From: Roseovarius indicus
GTDB lineage: Bacteria; Pseudomonadota; Alphaproteobacteria; Rhodobacterales; Rhodobacteraceae
Direction: 5' to 3'
Assembly (NCBI RefSeq): GCF_008728195.1
Contig: NZ_CP031598.1
Location: 186,001 to 250,000, forward strand
Length of the DNA stretch: 64,000 nt
The notes under the pieces were generated by a model, which ran no database searches, was not told the DNA's origin, and saw nothing but the letters and a program-made list of their open reading frames with translations. This document shows, one piece after another, positions 1 through 10,352 of this stretch. The first letter of the stretch is position 1, and each line of letters starts with the position of its first letter. The position numbers were made by a program, and so were the translations under genes.

Positions 1-8
1 GTGCGGGC

Positions 9-1697
9 CTAGCCCAGCAACCGCCGCGCGATCACCTGTGCCTGGATTTCCGCAGCCCCTTCGAAGATGTTCAGGATCCGCGCGTCGCACAGGACCCGGC
101 TGATCGAATATTCCAGTGCAAAGCCGTTGCCGCCGTGGATCTGCAGCCCGTTATCGGCCGCAGCCCACGCGACCCGCGCGCCCAGCAGCTTGGCCATCCC
201 GGCCTCGAGGTCGCAGCGGTGGCCGTTATCCTTCTCCCACGCGCTGTAATAGGTCAGCTGGCGGGCGACCATGATCTCGACCGCCATCATCGCCAGCTTG
301 CCCGAAACGCGCGGAAATTCGATCAGCGACTTGCCGAACTGCTTGCGGTCGATGGCATAGCGCATGGCGATATCCAGCGCCGACTGCGCCACGCCCACGG
401 CGCGGGCGGCGGTCTGGATGCGGGCGCTCTCGAAGGTCTCCATGAGCTGCTTGAAGCCCTTCCCTTCTTCGCCGCCCAGAAGGTTCTCGCCCTTGACCTT
501 GAAGTTGTCGAAGCCGAGCTCGTATTCCTTCATGCCGCGATAGCCCAGCACCTCGATCTCGCCGCCGGTCATGCCCTCGGTGGGGAAGGGGGCCTCGTCG
601 GTGCCCGGCGTCTTCTCGGCCAGGAACATCGACAGGCCCTTGTAATCGGTCGTCGACGGATCCGTGCGCGCCAGAAGCGTCATCACATGGGTGCGCGCGG
701 CGTGGGTGATCCAGGTCTTGTTGCCGGTCACGGTGTAATCGCCGTTCTCGTCCTTGACCGCCCGGGTGCGCAGGCTGCCGAGGTCGGAGCCGGTGTTGGG
801 CTCGGTAAACACGGCGGTCGGCAGGATTTCCCCGCTGGCGATCTTCGGCAGCCAATGCGATTTCTGATCGTCCGTGCCCCCGGCCAGGATCAGCTCGGCC
901 GCGATCTCCGACCGCGTGCCCAGCGAACCGACACCGATATACCCGCGCGACAGCTCTTCCGAGACCACCACCATCGAGGCCTTCGACAGGCCCAGCCCGC
1001 CGAGGTTCTCGGGGATGGTCAGCCCGAACACGCCCATTTCGGCCAGCTCCTCGATGATCTCCATCGGGATCAGCTCGTCCTTCAGGTGCCACTCGTGCGC
1101 GTAAGGCTCCACCTTGTCGAGCGCGAAGCGGCGGAACTGTTCGCGGATCATCTCCAGCTCTTCGTCGAGCCCGGTGGCGCCCACGGTGGTTTCGGCGCTG
1201 CGCTCCTGCATCAGCTCGACAAGCCGGGTGCGCGCGGACTGGGTGTTGCCGCGGGCCATCAGGGTCTGCACTTCGCTGCACTGGAAGCCCGACAGCGCAT
1301 CCCAGCCAAGGCCCATCTCCTGCAGGCGCACGACCTCGCCCTGGTTCATCGGGATGCCGCCGGCGATCTGGTGCAGGTATTCGCCGAACGCGATCTGGTG
1401 GATCAGCTGTTCGACCTCGCCGAACTTGCCGGCTTCCTTCAGCCCCTCGGCCCATTTCTGCATCTGCCGCAGCGCTTCCACGTAGGTGGCAAGCCATGCC
1501 AGCCCGTGCGACGCGCTCTGATGCGCTTCCACGGCGCGCGACGACACGCGGCCATCGACCACGACCATCTCGCGGATGCTGTCTTTCGCCGCGTCCAGCA
1601 CGGCTGCGGCGGGCGCCACGGCGGCGCCGGTGAGGGTCAGAAGATCGTCCAGTATGACCGGCGCTGCGGTCACGGTGTCCTGTCCGTCGTGAGCCAT
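9..1697 (-). CDS. mcd: (2S)-methylsuccinyl-CoA dehydrogenase (ethylmalonyl-CoA pathway)
   Basis: This is a 562-aa acyl-CoA dehydrogenase. Its N-terminal extension of about 170 residues ahead of the ACAD fold is the hallmark of methylsuccinyl-CoA dehydrogenase; ordinary ACADs are about 380 aa. The ACAD core (about 175-560) shows the FTEPNTGSD flavin-binding segment and, near the C-terminus, FEGAAEIQ with the expected catalytic Glu at about 546. The family oxidises (2S)-methylsuccinyl-CoA to mesaconyl-C1-CoA with FAD and reduces ETF; etfAB lie at 17.9-19.6 kb. The start is an ATG preceded by a GGGGA-type ribosome site. The next gene is divergent, so it is probably monocistronic at this end. Family and substrate are inferred from the extension and overall similarity. 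Confidence 0.9.
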   Translation of the reverse strand: MAHDGQDTVTAAPVILDDLLTLTGAAVAPAAAVLDAAKDSIREMVVVDGRVSSRAVEAHQSASHGLAWLATYVEALRQMQKWAEGLKEAGKFGEVEQLIHQIAFGEYLHQIAGGIPMNQGEVVRLQEMGLGWDALSGFQCSEVQTLMARGNTQSARTRLVELMQERSAETTVGATGLDEELEMIREQFRRFALDKVEPYAHEWHLKDELIPMEIIEELAEMGVFGLTIPENLGGLGLSKASMVVVSEELSRGYIGVGSLGTRSEIAAELILAGGTDDQKSHWLPKIASGEILPTAVFTEPNTGSDLGSLRTRAVKDENGDYTVTGNKTWITHAARTHVMTLLARTDPSTTDYKGLSMFLAEKTPGTDEAPFPTEGMTGGEIEVLGYRGMKEYELGFDNFKVKGENLLGGEEGKGFKQLMETFESARIQTAARAVGVAQSALDIAMRYAIDRKQFGKSLIEFPRVSGKLAMMAVEIMVARQLTYYSAWEKDNGHRCDLEAGMAKLLGARVAWAAADNGLQIHGGNGFALEYSISRVLCDARILNIFEGAAEIQAQVIARRLLG

Positions 1698-1882
1698 GAA
1701 TCAGTTCCCCTTTTCGAAGTCGCCCTGTCCTAGCTACTTTGCAGGTGCAGCGCAACTATTATGCCAAATCCCCTTGGGTTTTGTTCTAATCTTGCGCCAT
1801 CATGCCGCGGGCGCAGCACCGCTGCTGGCGTTCGACCTCAAATAGCCCGTGCGGCCGCCGGGGAAAGTGCTAGGAGGGGGCC

Positions 1883-2644
1883 ATGGATGTGCTCTCTTTC
1901 GGTCTCTTGGTGTTCGGCTGCGCCGTGGCAGTCCTGGCCGGCCTCATCAAGGGCATGGTCGGCTTCGGCATGCCGATGATCCTGATTTCCGGCCTGAGTT
2001 CCGTTCTCCCCCCCGATGTGGCGCTGGGCTGGCTGATCCTGCCGACGCTGGTCACCAACGGCTGGCAGGCGCTCCGTCAGGGGGTCCGCGCAGCTTGGGA
2101 GTCGATCCGCCGCTTCCGCCTGTTCCTGGTCGCGGGTTTCGTGGTGATGATCCTCTCGGCACAGCTTGTGGCCATCGTGCCCGCCAAGGCGATGCTCTGG
2201 GCGATCGGCCTGCCGATCACGCTCTACGCCGGTGCCACGCTTCTGGGCCGCCCCCTGCGCCTGCCCCATCCCCCGGGTCGAAAGATCGAAGCCGGCGTCG
2301 GCGCCGTGGCGGGTTTCTTCGGCGGCATCTCGGGCGTCTGGGGCCCGCCCACCGTGGCCCTGCTGACCGCGCTCGACACCGAGAAAACCGAGCAGATCCG
2401 CGTGCAGGGCGTGATCTACGGCGCCGGCGCCGTGGTGCTGATGGGCGCGCATCTCACCTCGGGCGTGCTCAACTCGGACACCATGCCGGCCTCGGGCCTG
2501 CTTGTCCTCCCCGCGCTTCTCGGCATGTGGATCGGCTTCCGCATCCACGACCGCATCGAACAGGCCGCCTTCCGCAAGCTTACCCTCATCGTCCTGCTGA
2601 TCGCCGGCCTCAACCTCATCCGCCGCGCCGTCTTCTCCGTCTGA
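1883..2644 (+). CDS. TauE/SafE-family permease
   Basis: This 253-aa protein is almost entirely hydrophobic, with about seven or eight predicted membrane segments. It has two similar halves, each opening with a Gly/Pro-rich helix (LAGLIKGMVGFGMP near the N-terminus; GAVAGFFGGISGVWGPPT around 135-155), the internal duplication typical of TauE/SafE (DUF81) exporters. Members move sulfite, sulfoacetate or other small organic anions; the substrate here cannot be told from sequence. The ATG follows a strong AGGAGG ribosome site. It stands alone between divergent mcd and downstream pheT, with a hairpin-rich dispersed repeat after it. Confidence 0.85.
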   Translation: MDVLSFGLLVFGCAVAVLAGLIKGMVGFGMPMILISGLSSVLPPDVALGWLILPTLVTNGWQALRQGVRAAWESIRRFRLFLVAGFVVMILSAQLVAIVPAKAMLWAIGLPITLYAGATLLGRPLRLPHPPGRKIEAGVGAVAGFFGGISGVWGPPTVALLTALDTEKTEQIRVQGVIYGAGAVVLMGAHLTSGVLNSDTMPASGLLVLPALLGMWIGFRIHDRIEQAAFRKLTLIVLLIAGLNLIRRAVFSV

Positions 2645-2655
2645 AACCGACCCTC

Positions 2656-2729
2656 GCTTCTTCTGGCCGAAAATATCCCGGGGGAGACGTTGAAACCCGC
2701 GGGGTTTCAACGTTGGGGGCAGCGCCCCC
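2656..2729. repeat. Dispersed intergenic element: TTCTGGCC...ATATCCCGGGG plus two hairpins
   Basis: A conserved block (GCTTCTTCTGGCCGAAAATA then TCCCGGGG, 2656-2684) is followed by a perfect 12-bp inverted repeat, ACGTTGAAACCC/GGGTTTCAACGT with a 3-nt loop (2687-2713), and a 6-bp GGGGGC/GCCCCC hairpin (2715-2729). The same block recurs at 24831-24859, also followed by a GC hairpin. It lies between the permease gene and pheT. It could terminate transcription, but there is no T-run; it looks like a repeated genomic element. Confidence 0.7.
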
Positions 2730-2793
2730 TTCCAACACCCCGCCTTATCCGCTAAAGCCCGCGTGAGTTCGAAAAACCGGCGGAAGACGCACG

Positions 2794-5193
2794 ATGAAAT
2801 TCACCCTGTCCTGGCTCAAAGACCACCTTGAAACGACCGCCTCCGTCGACGAGATCGCAGAGGCGCTGACCGATCTCGGGCTCGAGGTCGAGGAAATCTC
2901 GAACCCCGCCGCCCGCCTGTCGGAGTTTACCATCGGCAAGGTCGTGAAGGCCGAGAAGCACCCCGACGCCGACCGGCTGCGGGTCTGCCAGGTGGAGACC
3001 GGCGAGGGCGAAAAACAGATCATCTGCGGCGCCCCCAATGCCCGCGAGGGGATCACGGTCGTGATCGCCAAGCCCGGCGTCTATGTGCCTGGAATCGACA
3101 CCACCATCGGCGTCGGTAAGATCCGTGGCATCGAAAGCTTCGGCATGATGTGTTCCGAGCGCGAGATGGAGCTTTCCGAGGAGCATGACGGCATCATCGA
3201 GCTGCCCTCGGGCGAGGTGGGGCAAAGCTTCGCCGACTGGCTGGCTGCCAATGACCCGGCCAAGGTCGACCCGGTGATCGAGATCGCCATCACCCCCAAC
3301 CGGCCTGACGCGCTGGGCGTGCGCGGCATCGCGCTCGACCTTGCGGCACGCGGCATCGGCACGATGAAGCCGGCGCCCGAGGCCCATGTAGAGGGACAGT
3401 TCCCGTGCCCGATCGATGTCACCATCGACGAGGACACGCGTGAGAACGGCTGCCATGTCTTCGCCGGCCGCCTGATCCGGAACGTCAAGAACGGCCCCAG
3501 CCCCGAATGGCTGCAGGACCGTCTGCGCGCCATCGGCTTGCGCCCGATCTCGGCGCTGGTCGATATCACGAACTTCTTCACCCATGACCGCAACCGCCCC
3601 CTGCACGTGTTCGACGCCGACAAGGTGAAGGGCAACCTGCGCGTTCACCGCGCCAAGGGCGGCGAGACGCTGGAAGGGCTCGACGAGAAAACCTACACCT
3701 TCTCCGAAGGGCAGGTGGTGATCTCCGACGACGCAGGCATCGAAAGCATCGCCGGCATCATGGGGGGGCTTGCCACCGGCTGCACCCAGGAGACGACCAA
3801 TGTCTTCCTCGAGGCCGCCGTCTGGGATCATATCCAGATCGCCCATACCGGCCGCGCGCTCAAGATCAACTCCGACGCCCGCTACCGCAACGAGCGCGGG
3901 ATCGACCCGGAATTCAACATGCAAGGCCACGAGCTGGCCACGCAGATGATCCTCGATCTCTGCGGCGGTGAGCCCTCCGAGGTGGTCGTCGCCGGCGAAG
4001 TGCCCGACGTCAGCCGCGCCTACCGGCTCGACCCCGCGCGCGTGCAGTCCCTGGTCGGTATGGACATCCCCGAAAGCGACCAGCGCCAGACGCTCACCCG
4101 CCTCGGTTTCCGGCTCGAAGGCAACATGGCCCACGTGCCCAGCTGGCGCCCCGACGTGATGGGCGAGGCCGACCTGGTGGAAGAGGTGGCCCGTGTCGCC
4201 TCGCTCACCAAGCTGGAAGGCAAACCGATGCGCCGCATGTCGGCCGGCGTGCCCAAGCCGATCCTCAGCCCGATCCAGAAGCGCGAACAGATCGCGCGGC
4301 GCACCTGTGCGGCGCTGGGCTATAACGAGTGCGTCACCTACAGCTTCATCGACAAACCCGCGGCCGAGCTGTTCGGCGGCGGCACCGATGCCGAGATGCT
4401 CGCGAACCCGATCAGCTCGGAAATGAGCCACATGCGCCCGGCGCTGCTGCCCGGCCTGTTGCAGGCCGCCGCCCGCAACCAGGCGCGCGGCATCATGGAC
4501 ATGGCGCTTTTCGAGGTGGGGCAGGCCTTCCACGGTGGCGAGCCGGATGAACAGCACCTGCTGGCCACCGGCATCCTTGTCGGTCGCACCGGGCCCAAGG
4601 AAGTGCACGGCCAGTCGCGTGCCGTCGACCTTTACGATGCCAAGGCCGACGCCGAGGCCGTGCTGTCGGCCATCGGCGCCCCCGCCAAGGTGCAGATTTT
4701 GCGCGGCGCCCGCGAATGGTGGCACCCGGGCCGGCATGGCAAGATCTGCCTCGGCCCCAAGAAGGTTCTCGGCATCTTCGGCGAGCTGCACCCCAAGGTG
4801 CTGCGCGAGATGGATGTCAAAGGCCCGGTCGTCGGCTTCACCATCTGGCCCGCCGAGGTGCCGCTGCCCCGCAAGGCCGGCGCCAACCGCGGCGCGCTCG
4901 AGGTGAGCGGCCTTCAGGCGGTCGAGCGTGACTTCGCCTTCGTGGTCGACGCGCAGGTCGAGGCGCTCAACCTCGTGAACGCCGCCGCCGGCGCCGACAA
5001 GGCGCTGATCGAGGATGTCCGCGTGTTCGACGAGTTCATCGGCGGCAGCCTCGGCGAGGGCAAGAAAAGCCTGGCCATCACCGTGCGGCTGCAACCGACC
5101 GACAGCACGCTGAAGGATGCCGATATCGAGGCGGTGTCGCAGAAGATCGTCGAGAAGGTCGAGAAGGCCACCGGCGGGGTGCTGCGGAAGTGA
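2794..5193 (+). CDS. pheT: Phenylalanyl-tRNA synthetase beta subunit
   Basis: This 799-aa protein has the usual length for bacterial PheT. Domains in order: N-terminal EMAP/OB tRNA-binding domain (about 40-150, with HPDADRLRVCQV), B3/B4 editing domain (about 210-380), B5 (about 400-475), a catalytically inactive synthetase core (about 480-690) and a C-terminal FDX-ACB anticodon-binding domain (about 705-798). With PheS it charges tRNA-Phe as an alpha2-beta2 enzyme. pheS is not in this window directly upstream, so the two subunits are not adjacent here. A likely terminator follows. Confidence 0.98.
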   Translation: MKFTLSWLKDHLETTASVDEIAEALTDLGLEVEEISNPAARLSEFTIGKVVKAEKHPDADRLRVCQVETGEGEKQIICGAPNAREGITVVIAKPGVYVPGIDTTIGVGKIRGIESFGMMCSEREMELSEEHDGIIELPSGEVGQSFADWLAANDPAKVDPVIEIAITPNRPDALGVRGIALDLAARGIGTMKPAPEAHVEGQFPCPIDVTIDEDTRENGCHVFAGRLIRNVKNGPSPEWLQDRLRAIGLRPISALVDITNFFTHDRNRPLHVFDADKVKGNLRVHRAKGGETLEGLDEKTYTFSEGQVVISDDAGIESIAGIMGGLATGCTQETTNVFLEAAVWDHIQIAHTGRALKINSDARYRNERGIDPEFNMQGHELATQMILDLCGGEPSEVVVAGEVPDVSRAYRLDPARVQSLVGMDIPESDQRQTLTRLGFRLEGNMAHVPSWRPDVMGEADLVEEVARVASLTKLEGKPMRRMSAGVPKPILSPIQKREQIARRTCAALGYNECVTYSFIDKPAAELFGGGTDAEMLANPISSEMSHMRPALLPGLLQAAARNQARGIMDMALFEVGQAFHGGEPDEQHLLATGILVGRTGPKEVHGQSRAVDLYDAKADAEAVLSAIGAPAKVQILRGAREWWHPGRHGKICLGPKKVLGIFGELHPKVLREMDVKGPVVGFTIWPAEVPLPRKAGANRGALEVSGLQAVERDFAFVVDAQVEALNLVNAAAGADKALIEDVRVFDEFIGGSLGEGKKSLAITVRLQPTDSTLKDADIEAVSQKIVEKVEKATGGVLRK

Positions 5194-5230
5194 CGTGACC
5201 CGCCGGTCACAGTTTCACGCGTGAGATTCG

Positions 5231-5262
5231 GAAGGGCTTGAGGCGACTCGGGCCCTTCTTCT
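5231..5262 (+). terminator. Possible terminator of pheT
   Basis: GAAGGGC and GCCCTTC arms (5231-5237, 5252-5258) enclose a 14-nt loop and run into TTCTTCTATT. The loop is long and the T-run interrupted, so strength is uncertain. Confidence 0.45.
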
Positions 5263-5306
5263 ATTCAGGCGCCTTACGCAACGACTCCCGACTTCAGGAG
5301 AGAGAC

Positions 5307-5354
5307 ATGTCTGCACAAAGCTGGCGGCAAGGACCGCCCGAAAAGACCCTCTAG
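5307..5354 (+). CDS. Possible 15-codon leader ORF
   Basis: ATG to TAG encodes MSAQSWRQGPPEKTL. It is preceded by a strong AGGAGAG ribosome site 5 nt upstream. Six bases of near-perfect GC stem (GCCCGC/GCGGGC, 5357-5378) follow its stop codon, and a 319-aa gene starts at 5408. The arrangement resembles a translated leader with an attenuator-like hairpin, but nothing in the peptide (no run of one amino acid) tells what it would sense. It may also be a chance ORF. Confidence 0.3.
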   Translation: MSAQSWRQGPPEKTL

Positions 5355-5407
5355 TTGCCCGCGGCCTGACCTGCGGGCGCAATGGCGCTTACCACAGGAT
5401 CAGACCG

Positions 5408-6367
5408 ATGACCCCCGACGAGATCATCCGGCTGCGGCAGGACCTGCCGTGCACGATGCCGTTCAACTACTACACAGACCGCGAAAGCGCGTGGCTCTTG
5501 CAGGCCTTGTTGCCCGAGGCCGCGCCCGTGCGCGCGCTGCGACAGGGGCGGCTTGCCAAGCTGCTCGACCGGCCGCTGGTGAAGCCGCTTACCGCCGCGG
5601 GTGACGGGATGATCCGGCGCGCCGATCTTCAGGTGCTGGCGCAGGCCGATGGCACTGTCCGCTACGACAGCCTCAACTCCGCCACGTTGACCGCGCTGGA
5701 GCGGGCCTTCGACCTGCCTTGGCTCGGCTTCGAGCTCAGCTTCAGCGTCTGGGGCAACAGCAACTGGCATTGGGCCCAGACCAGCCGCCCGGGGCGGAAC
5801 CTCGTTGTGCAACTCAACTTCCCTGGCGATCACGCTGCCCTGCTGGAACGCACGGTAGGCCTGCAGGATCGTGGCAAGTTCGAATGCCCCCAACACCCGG
5901 TGCGCAGAACCGGGCGGCCGACGCTGGCCTGGGCGCGGCTCGATATCGACCGTAACAACGGCGTGGCGCTGATCGAGGAAATCCAGTCCGACTGGCTGCG
6001 CTTCGTCCGGTACGAGCTCGACGACCTGCGTGATCAGCGCCCCCGCTCGCGCGCCCTGCGCGACACGCAGGCTTACGAGGCGGCGCTGACGGCGAGGTAT
6101 GAAAAGGTATGGCCCCGCGCCATGCTGTTGGCGGCGCTGATGCTGCTGCGCGACCGGCTGGGGATTGCCGAGGTCTACTACCACCAGCCGGGGCCCGGCG
6201 CGGTGCTGAAACACTGCCGCCCGCCGGTGTCGCTCTACTCGGCGGTGCCCAAGGCGTTCTGCTTCGAGCCCACGCGCGACGTGCCGCCCTTCCTGCGACC
6301 CAAGCGGCGCAAACACCTGTCGCGGCTGCCGAAAGACAAGCCGCTCTTCTGGAAGATGGCGTTCTGA
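5408..6367 (+). CDS. Conserved hypothetical protein with EEIQSDW motif
   Basis: I do not recognise a named family for this 319-aa, soluble, Arg/Trp-rich protein. Visible landmarks are LNSATLTALERAFDLPWLGFE (split here as the 100s region), a GNSNWHWAQTSRPGRNLV segment around 118-135, and an acidic EEIQSDW motif at about 194-200. A helical stretch and a conserved-looking VYYHQPGPGAVLKHC segment (about 257-271) follow. The tail is very basic (RPKRRKHLSR). The EIQSDW-then-helix-then-Tyr/His order resembles a domain I recall from phage polyvalent proteins, a weak analogy. The ATG has AGGATC about 8 nt upstream. No signal peptide or membrane span. Confidence 0.75.
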   Translation: MTPDEIIRLRQDLPCTMPFNYYTDRESAWLLQALLPEAAPVRALRQGRLAKLLDRPLVKPLTAAGDGMIRRADLQVLAQADGTVRYDSLNSATLTALERAFDLPWLGFELSFSVWGNSNWHWAQTSRPGRNLVVQLNFPGDHAALLERTVGLQDRGKFECPQHPVRRTGRPTLAWARLDIDRNNGVALIEEIQSDWLRFVRYELDDLRDQRPRSRALRDTQAYEAALTARYEKVWPRAMLLAALMLLRDRLGIAEVYYHQPGPGAVLKHCRPPVSLYSAVPKAFCFEPTRDVPPFLRPKRRKHLSRLPKDKPLFWKMAF

Positions 6368-6442
6368 TGGGGCAGGCGGGGGGTTGCCCCTGCCTGTCCC
6401 GGCGCTATCCCTTTGCCCGAACATGAAAGGGAGACAGAAGCC

Positions 6443-6892
6443 ATGAGTTTGAGAGTATACCTGTCCGGAGAAATTCACACGGACTGGCGCCAGCAGATCG
6501 TCGACGGGGCGCACGGGCTCGACGTCTGGTTCAACGCCCCGGTGACCGATCACGCGGCCTCTGACGATTGCGGGGTGGCCATCCTCGGGGCCGAGGACAA
6601 CAAGTTCTGGCACGACCGCAAGGGTGCGCTGGTCAATTCCATCCGCACCCGCAAGGGGATCGAGGAAGCCGACGTCGTCGTCGTCCGCTTCGGCGACAAG
6701 TACAAGCAGTGGAACGCCGCCTTCGACGCGGGCATGGCCAGTGCGCTGGGCAAGTCGCTGATCATCCTTCAGCCGCCCGAACATGACCACGCCCTGAAAG
6801 AGGTCGACGCCGCTGCCATGGCCGTGGCGCGCGAGCCGAAAGAGGTTGTCGATATCCTGCGCTACGTGCTGGAAGGCACCCTGCCGGGCTAG
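6443..6892 (+). CDS. YtoQ-family protein (nucleoside deoxyribosyltransferase-like fold)
   Basis: This 149-aa protein begins MSLRVYLSGEIHTDWR and is full length for the YtoQ family. The LSGEIHTDWR opening, the NKFWHDRKGA segment and FGDKYKQWNAAFDAGMASALGK are characteristic. The fold is predicted to be related to nucleoside 2-deoxyribosyltransferases; no substrate has been established to my knowledge. I chose the ATG at 6443 over an upstream in-frame one because GGGAGA sits at ribosome-site distance and family members start with this Leu-Ser-Gly-Glu block. It lies 75 nt after the EEIQSDW gene, same strand. Confidence 0.85.
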   Translation: MSLRVYLSGEIHTDWRQQIVDGAHGLDVWFNAPVTDHAASDDCGVAILGAEDNKFWHDRKGALVNSIRTRKGIEEADVVVVRFGDKYKQWNAAFDAGMASALGKSLIILQPPEHDHALKEVDAAAMAVAREPKEVVDILRYVLEGTLPG

Positions 6893-6916
6893 AGCATGCC
6901 GTAGGCGGCGCGCGAC

Positions 6917-7909
6917 TCAGCTATCGGTCAGGATATCCTCGATCGTCAGGCCGCGGGTCTCGAGAAACCGCCGGTGCATCTTGCGCGACGCCCGGCCATC
7001 CAGAAGATCGAACCCGCTGCCGAGGTCGACGGCGACGGCCCCCCGCGCCTTTGCCCATGTGCAGTAGGTTTCGGCCCAGATCCCGGCGCCGATCAGCACC
7101 AGCTTGCCGCTCAGGTCGGCGGGCAGCCGCGCCTCGACCTCCTGCAGAAATTCGGGGGCGTCGGGCAGATCGGTGACCGGCCGCTTCTCGGCGTTCAGCT
7201 CTATCCGGTCGATCCGGCACGCGGGAAACCGCGCCTGCAGCTTCGCAACGGCGCCCGGCCGATTGGTCAGACAAAGCGTGCCCTCGGCGGCGTTCACCAG
7301 CGACGAGACTTTCCCGACGAGGTGCAGGTAGTTATGCGCCGAGCAGATGAACTTGCCACCGAGCTCACCGCCCTCGGCCATCGCCAGCATGCGGCGTATG
7401 GATCGCCAGTGGCCAGAGCGTCCGCGAATGTCCTTGTAGACCTGCGTCGCAAGATCTTCCGCGAACACGTCCTCGGCCACCGGCTGCGCCCGCCACATGC
7501 CGACCACGCCCACCGCATCGGCCGCGGCGACAGCCGCAGCCATGTCCGACTGCACCTGGCGCAGGCCGGTCTCGTTGACGCGAAAGCGATCGGGGCAGTC
7601 CATGACCGTCCGCTCAAGCGCGAACCGGTCCAGCGTGGGGGTTTCAGGCTCCTGCCCGAGGGCAAGCGCCCCGATCTCGCCGTCGCCGATCCGGATAAGG
7701 GAATAGGGGCGCCGCTCGGCAAGCGCCTGTGTCAGCCGTTCCACGATGGTATTCGAAAACGGGTCGGGGTCGACCTCGAGCCCTGTCGCGCGGTACCGCG
7801 CGATCACCTTTTCCTCGTTCAACAGGCCGGGCTCCTGCCGGATCTGCGCGGCCACGTGATCGATCTCGCGGTCCGGCACCGTGCTGTAGACGTAGCTCTC
7901 GGCCGTCAT
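6917..7909 (-). CDS. GT-D-fold glycosyltransferase-like protein
   Basis: This 330-aa protein has the signature of GT-D (DUF1792-type) glycosyltransferases. SLIRIGDGEIG (about 68-78) carries the Asp-x-Glu metal/nucleotide-sugar motif, and a C-terminal LVLIGAGIWAE ... AVAVDLGSGFDLLDG block matches the family's second conserved region. No signal peptide or membrane span, so it likely acts in the cytosol or at the inner leaflet. I used the internal ATG at 7909 because the first 35 residues of the longer frame are low-quality Arg/Trp-rich sequence and overlap the upstream gene. It is the last gene of a probable pckA-DUF3859-GT-D operon (22-nt gap). Acceptor and donor unknown. Confidence 0.65.
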   Translation of the reverse strand: MTAESYVYSTVPDREIDHVAAQIRQEPGLLNEEKVIARYRATGLEVDPDPFSNTIVERLTQALAERRPYSLIRIGDGEIGALALGQEPETPTLDRFALERTVMDCPDRFRVNETGLRQVQSDMAAAVAAADAVGVVGMWRAQPVAEDVFAEDLATQVYKDIRGRSGHWRSIRRMLAMAEGGELGGKFICSAHNYLHLVGKVSSLVNAAEGTLCLTNRPGAVAKLQARFPACRIDRIELNAEKRPVTDLPDAPEFLQEVEARLPADLSGKLVLIGAGIWAETYCTWAKARGAVAVDLGSGFDLLDGRASRKMHRRFLETRGLTIEDILTDS

Positions 7910-7931
7910 CGCGCGCGTCCCGACGGGGCGG

Positions 7932-8483
7932 TCAAGACACCAGCGCCGGCCCGTCGCAGCCCAGGTCGTCGAGCGGCGAGCCCATCGGTGCAACCACGTC
8001 GAACGTGACCGCATAGATCAACTGCCCGTTCGACATGGCGGACAGCGTCCACTCCCCGGGGGTCAACTCGTATTGCTTCTCGAAGCTGAACCCGGCGAAG
8101 CTCATTTCGCTGGCGGAGAGGAAGGCAGACCAGCTTTCGCGGGTCACGCCCGCGGCCCCCTGTGGCGGGTGCTCCACCTGGAAGGTGACGGGCCCTTCGT
8201 ACTCCGGCAGCACCCGCGCCAGGATGCCGAATTCGATCCCGATCTGCGCCGGCACCGTGGTGCCGAGCCGCTGGAATTCAGGCGAGCCGATGATGTTGGA
8301 AATCGTGCCCGCGATGGTGTCTTCGGCGATCACGTCCTCGCTCGATTCCAACTGGCACATGTAACCGAATTCGATTTCCGCAACGCCCGGTGCTACCGGG
8401 TTGGCAAGTGCCGCGGGCGCGGAAAGAAAAAGGGCCACGCACACGCCCGCAGATGCGAAACCGGTGTGCATGGCCCTCGTCAT
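7932..8483 (-). CDS. Secreted DUF3859-type protein
   Basis: This 183-aa protein has a clear Sec signal peptide (MTRAMHTGF..., hydrophobic to about 27, AALA cleavage-like site). The mature part has the alternating strand pattern of DUF3859: an EFGILARV strand, VTFQVEHPPQG, FSFEKQYELTPGEWTLSAMSNGQLIYAVTFDV. Function of the family is unknown; predicted periplasmic. The start at 8483 has GGGGA upstream; a second Met six codons later is possible. It begins 13 nt after the pckA stop, so it is very likely cotranscribed with pckA. Confidence 0.7.
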   Translation of the reverse strand: MTRAMHTGFASAGVCVALFLSAPAALANPVAPGVAEIEFGYMCQLESSEDVIAEDTIAGTISNIIGSPEFQRLGTTVPAQIGIEFGILARVLPEYEGPVTFQVEHPPQGAAGVTRESWSAFLSASEMSFAGFSFEKQYELTPGEWTLSAMSNGQLIYAVTFDVVAPMGSPLDDLGCDGPALVS

Positions 8484-8496
8484 GGGTTCGATCCCC

Positions 8497-10095
<1,599 letters not shown>

Positions 10096-10243
10096 GTTCT
10101 GCAAACTCCTTGGTCGCGGTGGCCGTGCCGACGCCGGCCCAATAATTGTCGCCACCGGGCCATTGCCGGTGTGGCGTTGCAAATCGCCTCGCGAGTTGGC
10201 TCATAACATGACGCTTTCTTGAATGAACAGGACGCTTTAACGC

Positions 10244-10280
10244 AGTTAGCGCAACCACGGTCAAGTTAGCGCAACCACGG
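10244..10280. repeat. Tandem 17-bp operator-like repeat upstream of pckA
   Basis: AGTTAGCGCAACCACGG occurs at 10244-10260 and again, identical, at 10264-10280, a 20-bp period (about two helical turns). Its core GTTAGCGCAAC is close to the GTTAGCGCTAAC palindrome typical of LacI-family operators. No LacI-family gene is nearby. Function is inferred. Confidence 0.55.
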
Positions 10281-10352
10281 CGGCTCACCGCCAAATCGGC
10301 CCTGTCCCCCGCGATACGAGTGAGTCAATTTAGCCATTCCTAAGTATTTTTC

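Noticed and set aside
2752..5094. Long open frame on the minus strand across pheT
   Set aside because: Antisense shadow of a clear pheT; composition (His/Asp/Gly rich, no motif) is what high-GC third-position bias produces.
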